A program made the translations under genes and the position numbers. From Methanobacteriota archaeon (GTDB taxonomy: Archaea; Halobacteriota; Methanomicrobia; Methanomicrobiales; Methanomicrobiaceae), in NCBI GenBank assembly GCA_016841665.1, contig JAENYT010000007.1, positions 1-64,000 of the forward strand: a stretch of DNA of 64,000 bases, written 5' to 3'. Of the stretch, positions 24,304 to 33,166 are shown piece after piece. Below the pieces are notes generated by a model that was given only the letters and a program-made list of their open reading frames with translations, did not search any database and had not been told where the DNA came from. Position 1 is the stretch's first letter. Every line of letters begins with the position of its first letter.

Positions 24304-26076
24304 TTATTTCTTGGACACTTCCGCGTAGTAATACTCGCCGATGGAGCGCTGTTCCCGATCAAGAAAGGATCCGGGTTTGTTGATGCGCGGGCGTCCGGAT
24401 TTGTCCCGCCTGAACGTCACCTGGAGCTCTTTGAGGAAATGGTTCATTCCCTCCTTCATATCGAAGGGGCCGCGTGCCTCGCCGTGCACCCCCGGTTCTC
24501 CGTCGAATACCAGCATCCGTTCGCTGATCATGTCGATCAGGTAGATGTCGTGGTCGATCACAAGGATGCCTGAATCGTTGCCCTCTGCAAATCTCCTCAA
24601 TATACGTGCGAGCTTCACACGCTGCTCGACGTCGAGGTGGGCGCTCGGCTCGTCGAGGATGTAGAGATCCGCGTCCTGGCTCAGGCAGAGTGCGATGGCC
24701 ACCCGCTGCAGTTCTCCGCCGCTCAGGGTGTCCACGCTCGATTGAAGGATGGGGGTGAGGGAGAGCGGTTCGAGAATTTCGTGCTGGTAGAAGGAGCTGT
24801 CGAACCGGTTCGTGGCCTGCCGGAGAATCATCTCGACCGGATCCGAGGAACCTGGCTTGATATACTGGGGTTTGTAGGCAATTTTGAGGGTTTCTTCCAT
24901 GTTCCCCTCGTCCGGCTCTTCCGCACCGGCGAGCAGTTTTGCAAACGTACTCTTTCCGATACCGTTGGCGCCGACGACGCCGAGCACCTCGCCGCACCTG
25001 ATATCCCCTCCCTCTACGTTGAGGGAAAATCCCCCGTAGGATTTTTTCATCGCCGGGAATTCGAGAAGCACCTCGCGGGTGACGTCTCTCGTATGGGCAC
25101 GTTCTTCGAACACCACCTCATATTCACGGAACCGGACGTTCTCCTCGTGGAGGAAGCCTTCCAGGTACTGGTTGATCCCGACACGTACCCCTTTCGGACG
25201 GGTGAGAATACCGAACACCGCCGGTTTTCCGTAGCCGATGTGCACCATATCCGCAAGCATATCCAGGATGGCGAGATCGTGCTCGACGATGATGACGGGG
25301 CGGTCTTTGGCCAGTTCCCGGATGAGCTTTGCTACGGTCATTCTCTGGTATATATCGAGGTACGGGGTGATTTCGTCAAGGAAATAGAAATCGGCATCCC
25401 GTGAAAGACAGGCGGCGATGGATACCCGCTGCAGTTCGCCCCCGCTCAGTGCACTGATGGGGCGTGTCAGAAGGGAGCGCAGCCCGAGTTCGTCGAGATA
25501 TTCATCGAGCTTTCCCCGTTCATCGGTTGATGCGAGCAGCTCGTCGACATTGCCTTTGAAGACTTTCGGGATATAGTCGATGTACTGCGGTTTGAGTGCC
25601 GTCCTGACCTTTCCCTCGGAGACCATCTGGAGATAATCGAAGAGCTCGGTTCCGGTGTAGGCCCTGAGAATCCCCTGCCACGAAGGCTCCTCATCGAACC
25701 TCCCCTGGTTGGGAATCAGCTGCCCGCCCAGGATCTTCACCGCCGTACTCTTCCCGATACCGTTCGCACCCAGAATGCCGATTACCTTCCCTTCCAGGGG
25801 AATCGCCATGCCGTAGAGGGCAAACCCGTTTTGCCCATAGCGGTGGGTGGGATGTTCCAGCTCTTCAGGAAGAGTGACGATATCGATGGCCTCGAAGGGG
25901 CATTTTTTCACGCATATGCCGCATCCAACACAGAGCTCCTCCGAGATGGCCGCCTTGCCATCCTCTCCGATAACCACCGTCTCGTCCCCTGTCCGGACCC
26001 GCGGGCAATAGAGAATACATTCGGTGCCGCATTTTTTAGGGTGGCACCTATCCTTATGAACAACGGCGATGCGCAT
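24304..26076 (-). CDS. abce1: Ribosome-splitting ATPase ABCE1 (RLI)
   Basis: Twin-ATPase that splits ribosomal subunits after termination or rescue. The 590-residue protein has two N-terminal [4Fe-4S] motifs (CGTECILYCPRVR and CVGCGICVKKCPFEAI). It has two ABC domains: Walker A GANGIGKST in each, signature LSGGELQRVSIAACLS in the first and LSGGELQRVAIALCLS in the second, and Walker B FLDEITPYL and ILDEPSAHL. Everything expected is intact. It is the second gene of a two-gene unit, six bases after the EMC6-like gene, and faces the NFACT-pelota pair. Confidence 0.98.
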   Translation of the reverse strand: MRIAVVHKDRCHPKKCGTECILYCPRVRTGDETVVIGEDGKAAISEELCVGCGICVKKCPFEAIDIVTLPEELEHPTHRYGQNGFALYGMAIPLEGKVIGILGANGIGKSTAVKILGGQLIPNQGRFDEEPSWQGILRAYTGTELFDYLQMVSEGKVRTALKPQYIDYIPKVFKGNVDELLASTDERGKLDEYLDELGLRSLLTRPISALSGGELQRVSIAACLSRDADFYFLDEITPYLDIYQRMTVAKLIRELAKDRPVIIVEHDLAILDMLADMVHIGYGKPAVFGILTRPKGVRVGINQYLEGFLHEENVRFREYEVVFEERAHTRDVTREVLLEFPAMKKSYGGFSLNVEGGDIRCGEVLGVVGANGIGKSTFAKLLAGAEEPDEGNMEETLKIAYKPQYIKPGSSDPVEMILRQATNRFDSSFYQHEILEPLSLTPILQSSVDTLSGGELQRVAIALCLSQDADLYILDEPSAHLDVEQRVKLARILRRFAEGNDSGILVIDHDIYLIDMISERMLVFDGEPGVHGEARGPFDMKEGMNHFLKELQVTFRRDKSGRPRINKPGSFLDREQRSIGEYYYAEVSKK

Positions 26077-26082
26077 GGTATA

Positions 26083-26454
26083 TCACTGCGGAAAAATGGT
26101 GCTGGTGAGGAGAAGCGTCCAGGAGATAAACCACAGGGCAAAGGTCATGAACGCCTGGTAAAACCAGTCCTTTCCGCCAAGGGACGTGTAGTCGATTCTG
26201 GCGATCATGAACACGTGCCGCTGAAAGACGATCCCTGCAAGGAGAATAAGCAAGCCGATGATTGCATTGGGTTGTGAACCTGTGGCGGCATCTACCTGGC
26301 CGGCAAAGAAGAATGATGCGATTCCTGCAAGAATTCCCATCATACAGGCGATAGCTGTCCGGAGGATGCGCACATTGTGCGCTGCCTTCTTGTCAACCTG
26401 CGCGGACGCCCCAGCGCTCTCCACAACCGCCTCTTTCGGGTTCTCGTTACTCAT
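26083..26454 (-). CDS. EMC6-like (Rab5ip) small membrane protein
   Basis: A 123-residue protein with a short charged N-terminus and three hydrophobic helices (ILRTAIACMMGILAGIASFFF, AIIGLLILLAGIVF, FYQAFMTFALWFISWTLLL). This is the size and layout of archaeal homologs of EMC6, a core subunit of the eukaryotic ER membrane insertase. I chose ATG 26454 (MSNENPKEAV); upstream in-frame codons would extend into the divergent promoter. It lies directly before ABCE1, which suggests a link between membrane protein insertion and ribosome recycling. The family call rests on topology and sequence feel and needs a profile search. Confidence 0.65.
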   Translation of the reverse strand: MSNENPKEAVVESAGASAQVDKKAAHNVRILRTAIACMMGILAGIASFFFAGQVDAATGSQPNAIIGLLILLAGIVFQRHVFMIARIDYTSLGGKDWFYQAFMTFALWFISWTLLLTSTIFPQ

Positions 26455-26510
26455 CTGGACACCAGTGCAGTATTTTTTAGTGCTCAGACCATATGTAATT
26501 TGGTATATCA

Positions 26511-28406
26511 ATGGCGACACTGCAGGGAATGAGCGGGATCGATGTGCGGTGCATGATCTCCGAGCTGGGATCACACCTCCCGCTCTGGGTAGGGAAAATC
26601 TACCAGTATGATCCAAGGATCCTCGGGTTCCGGTTGAACGGGGAGGAAAAGACCAGACATCATTTTATTATTGAATCAGGCCGGCGTGCGCACCTTACAG
26701 AACACCTCCCTCCCGCACCCCCCAACCCGTCGGGATTCTCGATGCTGCTGAGGAAGTATCTTCTCGGGGGAAAAATCCTTGCTATCAGACAGCACGGGCT
26801 CGAGAGGATCTTTGAATTTGTCGTGGGTAAACGCGATACCACCTACCACCTCGTGGTCGAACTCTTCGATGAAGGAAATATCGTGCTCTGCGATGAAGAA
26901 TACCGGATCATCAAGCCCCTCTGGCACCACCGGTTCCGCACCCGGGAGGTAGTGCCGGGAGCGATATACACCTTTTCCGGCCCGCAGTCTGCAGATCGAT
27001 CAATTGAGGAGATCGCCGAGGTGCTGAACGAATCGGACCGGGATCTCGTCAGGACCCTTGCGACGTCGCTTTTTCTCGGGGGATCGTACGCGGAAGAGGT
27101 GTGCCGGATTGCCGGAATCGACAAGGAGACGCCCGCATCTGCAGCGGACCCGGACAGGGTGCAAAGAGCCTACCAGCAGCTGCTTGCACTGGCTGAGGGC
27201 GGGGGAAAGGCGATCGCCGGCGCATCGGGGGCCTGGGTCGTGCAGGAAGACTACGAAGCAGACGGAGAGGTATTTTCCCGCTTCAACGATGCACTGGACG
27301 CCTTCTATCCGCGCGTCGAGGGAAGGTTTGAGGAGGAAGCAAAACCCCGGCTCACCCGGGAAGAGCTGATACGAAGACAGCAGCTGGATGCGATTGCAAA
27401 ATTTGAAAAGCGAATCGAACGCCTCGAGAAATCAGTCGAAGCAATCTACGGCAACTATGCGCTGGTCAACGACATCATCAACACCCTCGATCAGGCGAGC
27501 AGGGAGCGTTCCTGGCAGGACATCGAAACGGTTCTCAAACAGAGCGATAATCCGGTTGCAAAGGCGATCAGGGCAATCCATCCTGCAGAAGCGGCGGTGG
27601 AAGTCGATCTCGAGGTGCCGGTGAAGATTTACGTACACGAACCCCTCGAGGCGAATGTGGGACGGTACTACGACCAGATAAAAAAGTTCAAGCGGAAGCG
27701 GGAAGGTGCCCTTCGCGCCATGGAGCGGCCATTCAAAGCAGAGCCCTCGAAAAAGAAGGAGTACGCATTTTTAAAGCCGCGCTGGTACCACAGGTTCCGC
27801 TGGTGCTATACCAGCGACGGCGTGCTGTTGCTCGGCGGGCGCGATGCGTCACAGAACGAGGATCTCGTCAAGCGATACCTGGAGGGAGGGGACACGTTCC
27901 TCCACGCGGATGTGCACGGGGCAGGTGTCGTCCTGGTCAAGGGTGAAACCGAACACATGGACGAAGCGGCTCAATTCGCGGCATCGTATTCGAATGCATG
28001 GAAATCCGGGCATTTTTCTGCCGACGTGTATGCCGCACGCCCGGACCAGGTAAGCAAAACACCTGAAGCCGGGGAATATGTGAGCAGGGGTTCGTTTATC
28101 ATCCGGGGAGAACGGAGATATTTCCGCAATGTGCCGCTGGGCGTGGCCATCGGCATCCAGGTCGAGCCCTCTGTTGCCGTGATCGGCGGCCCGGTGAGCG
28201 CGGTAGCGGGAAAAGCAAAGGTATGGGTCGTGCTCGCCCCCGGTCAGTACAGCCCGAACGACACGGCAAAAAAGGTGCTCCGCACCCTCAGGCAGAGCCT
28301 TGGGGAGGACGAGGTCAGCGGGTTGAAGCGCGCGCTGAATACTGAACAGGTCGCCGCCTTTGTGCCCCCGGGCGGATCAGATATCGTGGAGACGCATGAA
28401 GGCTGA
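26511..28406 (+). CDS. rqcH: NFACT-family ribosome quality control protein (Rqc2/NEMF/RqcH homolog)
   Basis: Binds split large subunits still holding peptidyl-tRNA; homologs add C-terminal tails to the stalled chain. The 631-residue protein has the NFACT-N beginning (MSGIDVRCMISELGSHLPLW), a central helix-hairpin/coiled-coil part (~300-420), and an NFACT-R domain near 420-540 with the typical WYHRFRWCYTSDG, LLGGRDASQNEDLVKRYL and HADVHGAGVVLVKG blocks. It overlaps pelota by 11 bases and is divergent from EMC6-ABCE1. The length is normal for archaeal members. Confidence 0.95.
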   Translation: MATLQGMSGIDVRCMISELGSHLPLWVGKIYQYDPRILGFRLNGEEKTRHHFIIESGRRAHLTEHLPPAPPNPSGFSMLLRKYLLGGKILAIRQHGLERIFEFVVGKRDTTYHLVVELFDEGNIVLCDEEYRIIKPLWHHRFRTREVVPGAIYTFSGPQSADRSIEEIAEVLNESDRDLVRTLATSLFLGGSYAEEVCRIAGIDKETPASAADPDRVQRAYQQLLALAEGGGKAIAGASGAWVVQEDYEADGEVFSRFNDALDAFYPRVEGRFEEEAKPRLTREELIRRQQLDAIAKFEKRIERLEKSVEAIYGNYALVNDIINTLDQASRERSWQDIETVLKQSDNPVAKAIRAIHPAEAAVEVDLEVPVKIYVHEPLEANVGRYYDQIKKFKRKREGALRAMERPFKAEPSKKKEYAFLKPRWYHRFRWCYTSDGVLLLGGRDASQNEDLVKRYLEGGDTFLHADVHGAGVVLVKGETEHMDEAAQFAASYSNAWKSGHFSADVYAARPDQVSKTPEAGEYVSRGSFIIRGERRYFRNVPLGVAIGIQVEPSVAVIGGPVSAVAGKAKVWVVLAPGQYSPNDTAKKVLRTLRQSLGEDEVSGLKRALNTEQVAAFVPPGGSDIVETHEG

Positions 28407-29421
28407 ATTCGGTGAATTAAAGAGAAATTACGGGGAAATCAGGCTTTTCCCTGAATCGCTCGACGATCTCTGGCACATGAAGCACCTGGTCAGGTCCGGC
28501 GACCTGGTCTTTGCGACCACCTTCAGGAGCATGGATTCGGTCTCGGATAAACTGCGCCCGGAAAAATCAGAAAAAAAGCCGGTGAGACTCGGGATACGCG
28601 TTCAGAAGGTTGAATTCCACCATCATGCCAACCGCCTCCGCATCAGCGGGACGATCGAACACGGGGTCGATGAAGGGTTCCACCATACCCTCAACGTGGA
28701 GTCCGGATACGAGATTTCCGTGATTAAAACCTGGAAATCCACCGACCTCGATCGCATCGACCGTGCGGTGAAGGCCTCGTCGGCCGGGGTGACACACGTG
28801 GTCTCCATCGAGGAAGGCGAGGCGCAGATCTTTCGCATGCGGCAGTTTGGTCCCGAACAGGTGAGGACCATCACCGTCGGCAGCGCCAAGCGCGAGGGGA
28901 TCGACGGGAGGGGGATGTTTTTTGCCGAGGTCGCGTCCTCCCTTGCGGATATCAGCGGCCCGGTGGTTATCGCCGGACCGGGGTTCGTGAAAGATGATTT
29001 TATGGGATACCTGCGTTCTCACGCCCCCGATCTGGCTTCACGGTGCATTCTTTCGGAAACGAGGAGGGTGGGGCACGGAGCGGTGCAGGAGGTCATCGGG
29101 CAGGGTGTGCTCGACAGGATCACAGAGGATGTGCAGCTCGCCCGTGAAGTGCGGCTGATGGAAGAGCTGCTCAGGCGCATCGGGACCGGCGGCGCCGCCG
29201 CATACGGGGTTGAGGAGGTGCGAAAAGCCATCGACTTCGGGGCGGTCGACGAGGTCATGGTGTGCGACGAGATGATGCTCGATGCCGAGGTGGAAAACCT
29301 TCTCGAGCGGGCAGAGCAGATGCGGGCGACGATCGTCGTCTTTTCCACAGTGTTTGAACCCGGCGAACAGCTCATGTCGCTCGGGGGCATTGCGGCGCTG
29401 TTGCGGTTCCCGATTCAATAA
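28396..29421 (+). CDS. pelA: mRNA surveillance protein pelota (aDom34)
   Basis: Recognises stalled ribosomes with an empty A site (with aEF1A as carrier) and works with ABCE1 to split them. The 341-residue protein has the N-terminal Sm-like domain (LPESLDDLWHMKHLVRSGDL), the central VVIAGPGFVKDDF strand-loop, and the C-terminal eL30-like domain (VMVCDEMMLDAEVENLLERA). ATG 28396 matches the family start (MKAEFGELKRNYGEI) and lies within the last codons of the NFACT gene, so the two are coupled. The eRF1 GGQ motif is absent, as expected. Confidence 0.97.
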   Translation: MKAEFGELKRNYGEIRLFPESLDDLWHMKHLVRSGDLVFATTFRSMDSVSDKLRPEKSEKKPVRLGIRVQKVEFHHHANRLRISGTIEHGVDEGFHHTLNVESGYEISVIKTWKSTDLDRIDRAVKASSAGVTHVVSIEEGEAQIFRMRQFGPEQVRTITVGSAKREGIDGRGMFFAEVASSLADISGPVVIAGPGFVKDDFMGYLRSHAPDLASRCILSETRRVGHGAVQEVIGQGVLDRITEDVQLAREVRLMEELLRRIGTGGAAAYGVEEVRKAIDFGAVDEVMVCDEMMLDAEVENLLERAEQMRATIVVFSTVFEPGEQLMSLGGIAALLRFPIQ

Positions 29422-29572
29422 TCCTCCGCTGCACCCGGGGATGAACACAGGGACTATCGTATACGGACCCGCGCGCGGCGTCGACCGTACATACGGATTT
29501 CCGGCAGGTGCGCGGTATCGGTACCAACATCCGAACACGTACCCGCGAACCGGAAATGAAAAAGAGAAAAAA

Positions 29573-30325
29573 TTATTCTTCCTGTTCCTCGATTTCCGTC
29601 GATTCTGGTATCTCTTCAGGCACCTCGGCTGCTTCCTCTATCGGTTCGGCGGCCTCTTCGGCCTTTGCCGGGCGCGTGAACATCTCTTTCAGGACGACCT
29701 CATTCACCCCGTCAAGGTATTCAAAGATCTGGTGGACGGCCATTCCCCTGCCCATCATCCACTGGCGGTCATAGGAGATTCCCGGGGGAAGCAGTATGGT
29801 GAGTACCCCGTCGGAGAGTTCGACTTCCATGTCGCGGCCCGAGAAGAGGTTGATGAGGGCTTTCGCCTGTTCGACCGTATCTTCGACGGAATCTTCGATC
29901 TTGAAGGTATACTGGAGTGTCTTTCCCGCCAGCGGATGGTTGAAGTCGACCACGGCACGCTTGCCAATCACATTGACGACCACCCCTTCACGCCCTTCAG
30001 AGCTGACGCGTGTACCCACGGTGGGTTTTTCCTGGAAATCCTTCACCGGAGCGGAGCGCACAAGGTTTTCGTCGCGCGGACCGTACGCTTTCTCGGCGGG
30101 AATCTCGATCTCGCCCTCGTCGCCGATCTCCTTGCCGACGAGCGCCTCATCGAGCCCGGCAAGCACGTGCATGCTGCCGACGCGGACGACAATGGGTTCG
30201 TAGGGTTTCTTGGGGGTGTAAATCCCGCCTTCTTTTGCCTTCTCCTCATCAGTCGTATCGAAGATCTCTTCATCCACCAATCCGGTATAGGAAATTTTAA
30301 CAAAGTCACCTTCCTGAACTGTCAT
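29573..30325 (-). CDS. FKBP-type peptidyl-prolyl isomerase (SlyD-like, with C-terminal extension)
   Basis: Catalyses prolyl cis-trans isomerisation and has chaperone activity through an inserted flap domain. The 250-residue protein begins VQEGDFVKISYTGLVDEEIFDTT, and continues with the FKBP strand and flap (VGSMHVLAGLDEALVGKEIGDE, EKAYGPRDENLVRSAP) and a return strand (VVDFNHPLAGKTLQYTFKI). About 100 further residues end in a highly acidic Glu-rich tail (EEIPESTEIEEQEE), the long archaeal form. It lies just after the ribosome rescue genes on the opposite strand, and nascent-chain folding is a plausible link. Confidence 0.94.
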   Translation of the reverse strand: MTVQEGDFVKISYTGLVDEEIFDTTDEEKAKEGGIYTPKKPYEPIVVRVGSMHVLAGLDEALVGKEIGDEGEIEIPAEKAYGPRDENLVRSAPVKDFQEKPTVGTRVSSEGREGVVVNVIGKRAVVDFNHPLAGKTLQYTFKIEDSVEDTVEQAKALINLFSGRDMEVELSDGVLTILLPPGISYDRQWMMGRGMAVHQIFEYLDGVNEVVLKEMFTRPAKAEEAAEPIEEAAEVPEEIPESTEIEEQEE

Positions 30326-30381
30326 GCATTCACCTAAACTATATTAAATCGAGAACTACATACAAAATAATTTTGACGCCT

Positions 30382-30909
30382 ATGTATGAAATCGAAGTAA
30401 AAGTACGGGTTGATGACCTTGACGAGGTCCGCAGCCGCTTAACGGAACACCGCGCGGAAAAACACCGCGATGAATCACAAACCGACGTGTATTACAATGC
30501 ACCGCACCGCGATTTTGCCGAGACGGATGAGGCGCTGCGCGTCCGCTATACCGGCGGCGTTCCGGAGATCACGTATAAAGGGCCAAAAATTGCCTCCTCA
30601 GGAGTCAAGGCCCGCAGAGAGATCAACATACGGGTTGATTCGGGGGAACGATTTGAGGACTTGCTGACGCAGCTCGGATTCACGCGTACGGCAAGCGTGG
30701 CAAAACATCGGGAGGAATACCGCTGGCACGGAGCCTCGGTAGCTCTCGATTCAGTTGAAGGGCTCGGTACCTTTGTGGAAATCGAGGTGATGACCGAGGA
30801 GGACCGGGACGGCGCAGAAGCACACATTCTTGAACTGGAAAAGATACTGGGGGTGCAGGGCGCCCACATCCCGGATTCGTATCTGGAGCTGATCCTGGCT
30901 AAAGCGTGA
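30382..30909 (+). CDS. CYTH-domain protein (CyaB/ThTPase-like triphosphate tunnel enzyme)
   Basis: The 175-residue protein has the CYTH signature EIEVKVRV at its N-terminus and alternating basic and acidic strands (EALRVRYT, ITYKGPK, EINIRVDSG, VALDSVEGLGTFVEIEVMTE) that line a triphosphate-binding tunnel. Archaeal members are annotated as class IV adenylate cyclases but many are triphosphatases; the activity cannot be read from sequence. ATG 30382 is preferred over the TTG at 30373. Its 3' end overlaps the convergent phosphoesterase gene by 11 bases. Confidence 0.9.
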   Translation: MYEIEVKVRVDDLDEVRSRLTEHRAEKHRDESQTDVYYNAPHRDFAETDEALRVRYTGGVPEITYKGPKIASSGVKARREINIRVDSGERFEDLLTQLGFTRTASVAKHREEYRWHGASVALDSVEGLGTFVEIEVMTEEDRDGAEAHILELEKILGVQGAHIPDSYLELILAKA

Positions 30910-31540
30910 GCAGCTCGATGGTGAAATCCTTCGCCGTGTCCCCGAAATGGATGAGCGCACAGTCTCCCTGGGAGGCCATGCCCGGGTTGACCACCGTCAC
31001 CCCGCCGCACTCTTTGATTCCCTTTTCTTCATGAATGTGCCCGCAGCACACCAGATCGAAATCCTCCATATGCGTTCTCAGGCTGGCGCTTCCCACGTGC
31101 ATCTCGCCGATGCAGTCGAGGGTCTCGAGGGGAGGTGCATGCGCCACGAGCACATTGTGTACGTTGCGCTTCATCTTTCTCTTGGCTTTCACGAGCAGTT
31201 CGTCGATCTCCTCCTCGCTGAGCTCAAACGGAGTATCGAAGGGTGTGGGATTGGATGCGCCGATACCTGTGAACGTAATGGCTCCTATCTCGATCGACGA
31301 TCCGTGCAGGCCGACCGCATCCGAACGTTCAATCACATCCAGAATTTCGCGGGGGTCGCAATTCCCGGGCACGACAAAGCAGGGCATATCAAATTTTGAG
31401 AGCAGGTCCTTCGCCTGTTCCGCAGGGCCGCAGTCGGTCAGATCCCCGGCGATGAGCACCATGTCGGGGTTCAGCTCGAGAAACCGGTCAATATGCTCGT
31501 AACAACCGTGCAAATCCGAGAGGAGGAGCACATTAATCAT
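30899..31540 (-). CDS. Calcineurin-like metallophosphoesterase (YfcE/MJ0936 type)
   Basis: Binuclear metal phosphodiesterase of 213 residues. The motifs are in order: LLSDLHGCYEHI (D, H), VLIAGDLTDCG (GD), VVPGNCDPRE (GNCD), VLVAHAPPLE (H), and CCGHIHEEKG (GHxH). Related enzymes cleave simple phosphodiesters or cyclic nucleotides in vitro. ATG 31540 fits the first strand; an upstream TTG is less likely. It follows the radical SAM gene and overlaps the tail of the CYTH gene, a pairing that may hint at nucleotide metabolism but may be chance. Confidence 0.9.
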   Translation of the reverse strand: MINVLLLSDLHGCYEHIDRFLELNPDMVLIAGDLTDCGPAEQAKDLLSKFDMPCFVVPGNCDPREILDVIERSDAVGLHGSSIEIGAITFTGIGASNPTPFDTPFELSEEEIDELLVKAKRKMKRNVHNVLVAHAPPLETLDCIGEMHVGSASLRTHMEDFDLVCCGHIHEEKGIKECGGVTVVNPGMASQGDCALIHFGDTAKDFTIELLTL

Positions 31541-31551
31541 GGGTATACATC

Positions 31552-32655
31552 TCAATTCTGCTTAAAAAACCTTGCCTCGGGAGCAATCCACGAACCGGTG
31601 GCCTTTCCCTTCAGGGCGAGTCGACCGAGTGTTTTCTGCGTCTCGGGAAGCACCGGTCCCGGCTGCTGCCCCGCCAGCGGAGTGCCCGGGAGAGGCGTGA
31701 AGTAGTGGGCATGCACCTGTCCGTGGCGCGCCACCCATGTGACGAGATCGAGTGTCGATCGCTGGTCATCATCGGTCTCACATGGAAACCCCACGATCAC
31801 GTCTACCACGGGGACGAGATCGTATTCGAGGCAGAGCTCGACCGCATCGACAACATCCGCCACCGAATGACCCCGGCTGATCTGCTGGAGCACGCGGTCG
31901 CTCCCCGATTGCGCGCCGAAATGGACCTTTGTGTTCGCACAGTACCGGCAGACGAGATCGAGCGATTCGGGGGTGATGAATTCGGGCCGCACCTCGCTGG
32001 GGAACGTGGCCAGGTAGATGTTGTTGTCGAGCGCACTGAGAAGACGCTCCAGTCTGTCGAAGCGGGGGTGGATGCCGTCGGAACCATAGGCAAACGCGTT
32101 CGGGGTGATGAACCGTGCATCCCGGTAGCAGGACGCAGTGCGGGCGATGGCGTCGATCGAACGGTGTCGCATCGATCGGCCGAAAATCCTCGGTGTCTGG
32201 CAGTATTTGCATCCGAACGGGCATCCCCTGCTGATTTCGATGTATCCCCGCACCCGGGAAAAGGGGGGGAATGCCTCGAGCCAGACGCAGGAGTTCGCAG
32301 GACGGGCGGATCGGGCGGTTGCCACGCCGGGCGGGGTGGTGGAGCTGCCGTCCCGGATCATCTCGATCAGGAGGGGGAGGGTTCGTTCCCCCTCACCGAT
32401 GATGGCATAGTCGGCATAGGTGCACACCTCCCGGTAGCATGCTGTTGCATGCGGCCCCCCTACCACCGTGATACAGTCGGCATCCCTGATCTCCTCGCGA
32501 AAATGCGGCTCAATGATCGAATTCAGGCTGTAACAGGTGATATCCGCTGCCGGCCGGTCAACCGCCTCAAGAGATATGCCATAGAGTTCGCATGCGGCAG
32601 AGAGGGCAGCATACGAATTGTTCGTGCCTTTTATCGTTCTCCAGTTCACCTGCAT
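31552..32655 (-). CDS. B12-binding/radical SAM protein, MJ_1487 type
   Basis: The 367-residue protein has an N-terminal cobalamin-binding-like fold (ADCITVVGGPHATACYREV, YAIIGEGERTLPLLIEMI). A radical SAM domain follows with the CxxxCxxC cluster motif ISRGCPFGCKYCQTPRIFG, and then barrel segments (TFPSEVRPEFITPESLDLV, KVHFGAQSGSDRVLQQISRG). It resembles the MJ_1487 family of archaeal radical SAM proteins, which has no assigned reaction. A tRNA methylthiotransferase-like or tetrapyrrole-related role is possible. It lies directly upstream of the phosphoesterase on the same strand. Confidence 0.85.
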   Translation of the reverse strand: MQVNWRTIKGTNNSYAALSAACELYGISLEAVDRPAADITCYSLNSIIEPHFREEIRDADCITVVGGPHATACYREVCTYADYAIIGEGERTLPLLIEMIRDGSSTTPPGVATARSARPANSCVWLEAFPPFSRVRGYIEISRGCPFGCKYCQTPRIFGRSMRHRSIDAIARTASCYRDARFITPNAFAYGSDGIHPRFDRLERLLSALDNNIYLATFPSEVRPEFITPESLDLVCRYCANTKVHFGAQSGSDRVLQQISRGHSVADVVDAVELCLEYDLVPVVDVIVGFPCETDDDQRSTLDLVTWVARHGQVHAHYFTPLPGTPLAGQQPGPVLPETQKTLGRLALKGKATGSWIAPEARFFKQN

Positions 32656-32724
32656 ATGCGTGGTGGGAAAAAATGGTGAAGCCCGCAGCCCTTACGGGAC
32701 GGCGTGGGCCCGGGGTGCCGGCGA

Positions 32725-33129
32725 TCACGCCCCGATCTTCAGCGACCCTTCAGTGCCGTCGACCGTGGCGGGGCTGTCATTCTCCAGTTCAGCGAACGCA
32801 ATTTCAGGACGGTCGATCATCGGAATCCCGGCGATGATCGCCCCCACGGCAACAATGGGCTCTGCCTCTTGGTTGATGATGGCGGCCGGGGCTTTTCCGT
32901 TCCGCTGCAGGGCGTACATGACGTAGGACCCCACCGTCGAACCCTTCCCGAAGGGGAAGGCGAGGATCGTCCCCTCGATGGAGACGCCCTCGAGCGGGTG
33001 ACCCTGTTCGATCACCACGCCTGATTCGGGGTCCACACCCGAGAGGAATGATATCGGTGCATTGCTCACCAGCAACGGCCCTGTACCCGTCCCTTTCGCA
33101 ATCGGTCTGGCCCGGATTATCACTTCCAT
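32725..33129 (-). CDS. Phosphomevalonate dehydratase small subunit (DUF126, aconitase X swivel domain)
   Basis: With its large subunit (DUF521, not in this window) it dehydrates mevalonate 5-phosphate to trans-anhydromevalonate phosphate in the archaeal modified mevalonate pathway, which supplies membrane lipids. The 134-residue protein shows the swivel-domain pattern, with the GHPLEGVSIEGTILAFPFGKG turn region and the conserved Ser in GKGSTVGSYVMY. It ends IIAGIPMIDRP and so on, as usual. It is divergent from the first PAN gene with only 37 bases between start codons. Confidence 0.93.
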   Translation of the reverse strand: MEVIIRARPIAKGTGTGPLLVSNAPISFLSGVDPESGVVIEQGHPLEGVSIEGTILAFPFGKGSTVGSYVMYALQRNGKAPAAIINQEAEPIVAVGAIIAGIPMIDRPEIAFAELENDSPATVDGTEGSLKIGA

Positions 33130-33166
33130 ACCACATAAATGGTGTGAGAATCAAGTATATATTGCC

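Noticed and set aside
33150-33161. TATATAT run right before the first PAN start as its TATA box
   Set aside because: It is only ~7 bases from the ATG; initiation ~25 bases downstream would fall inside the gene. A functional element must lie further upstream.
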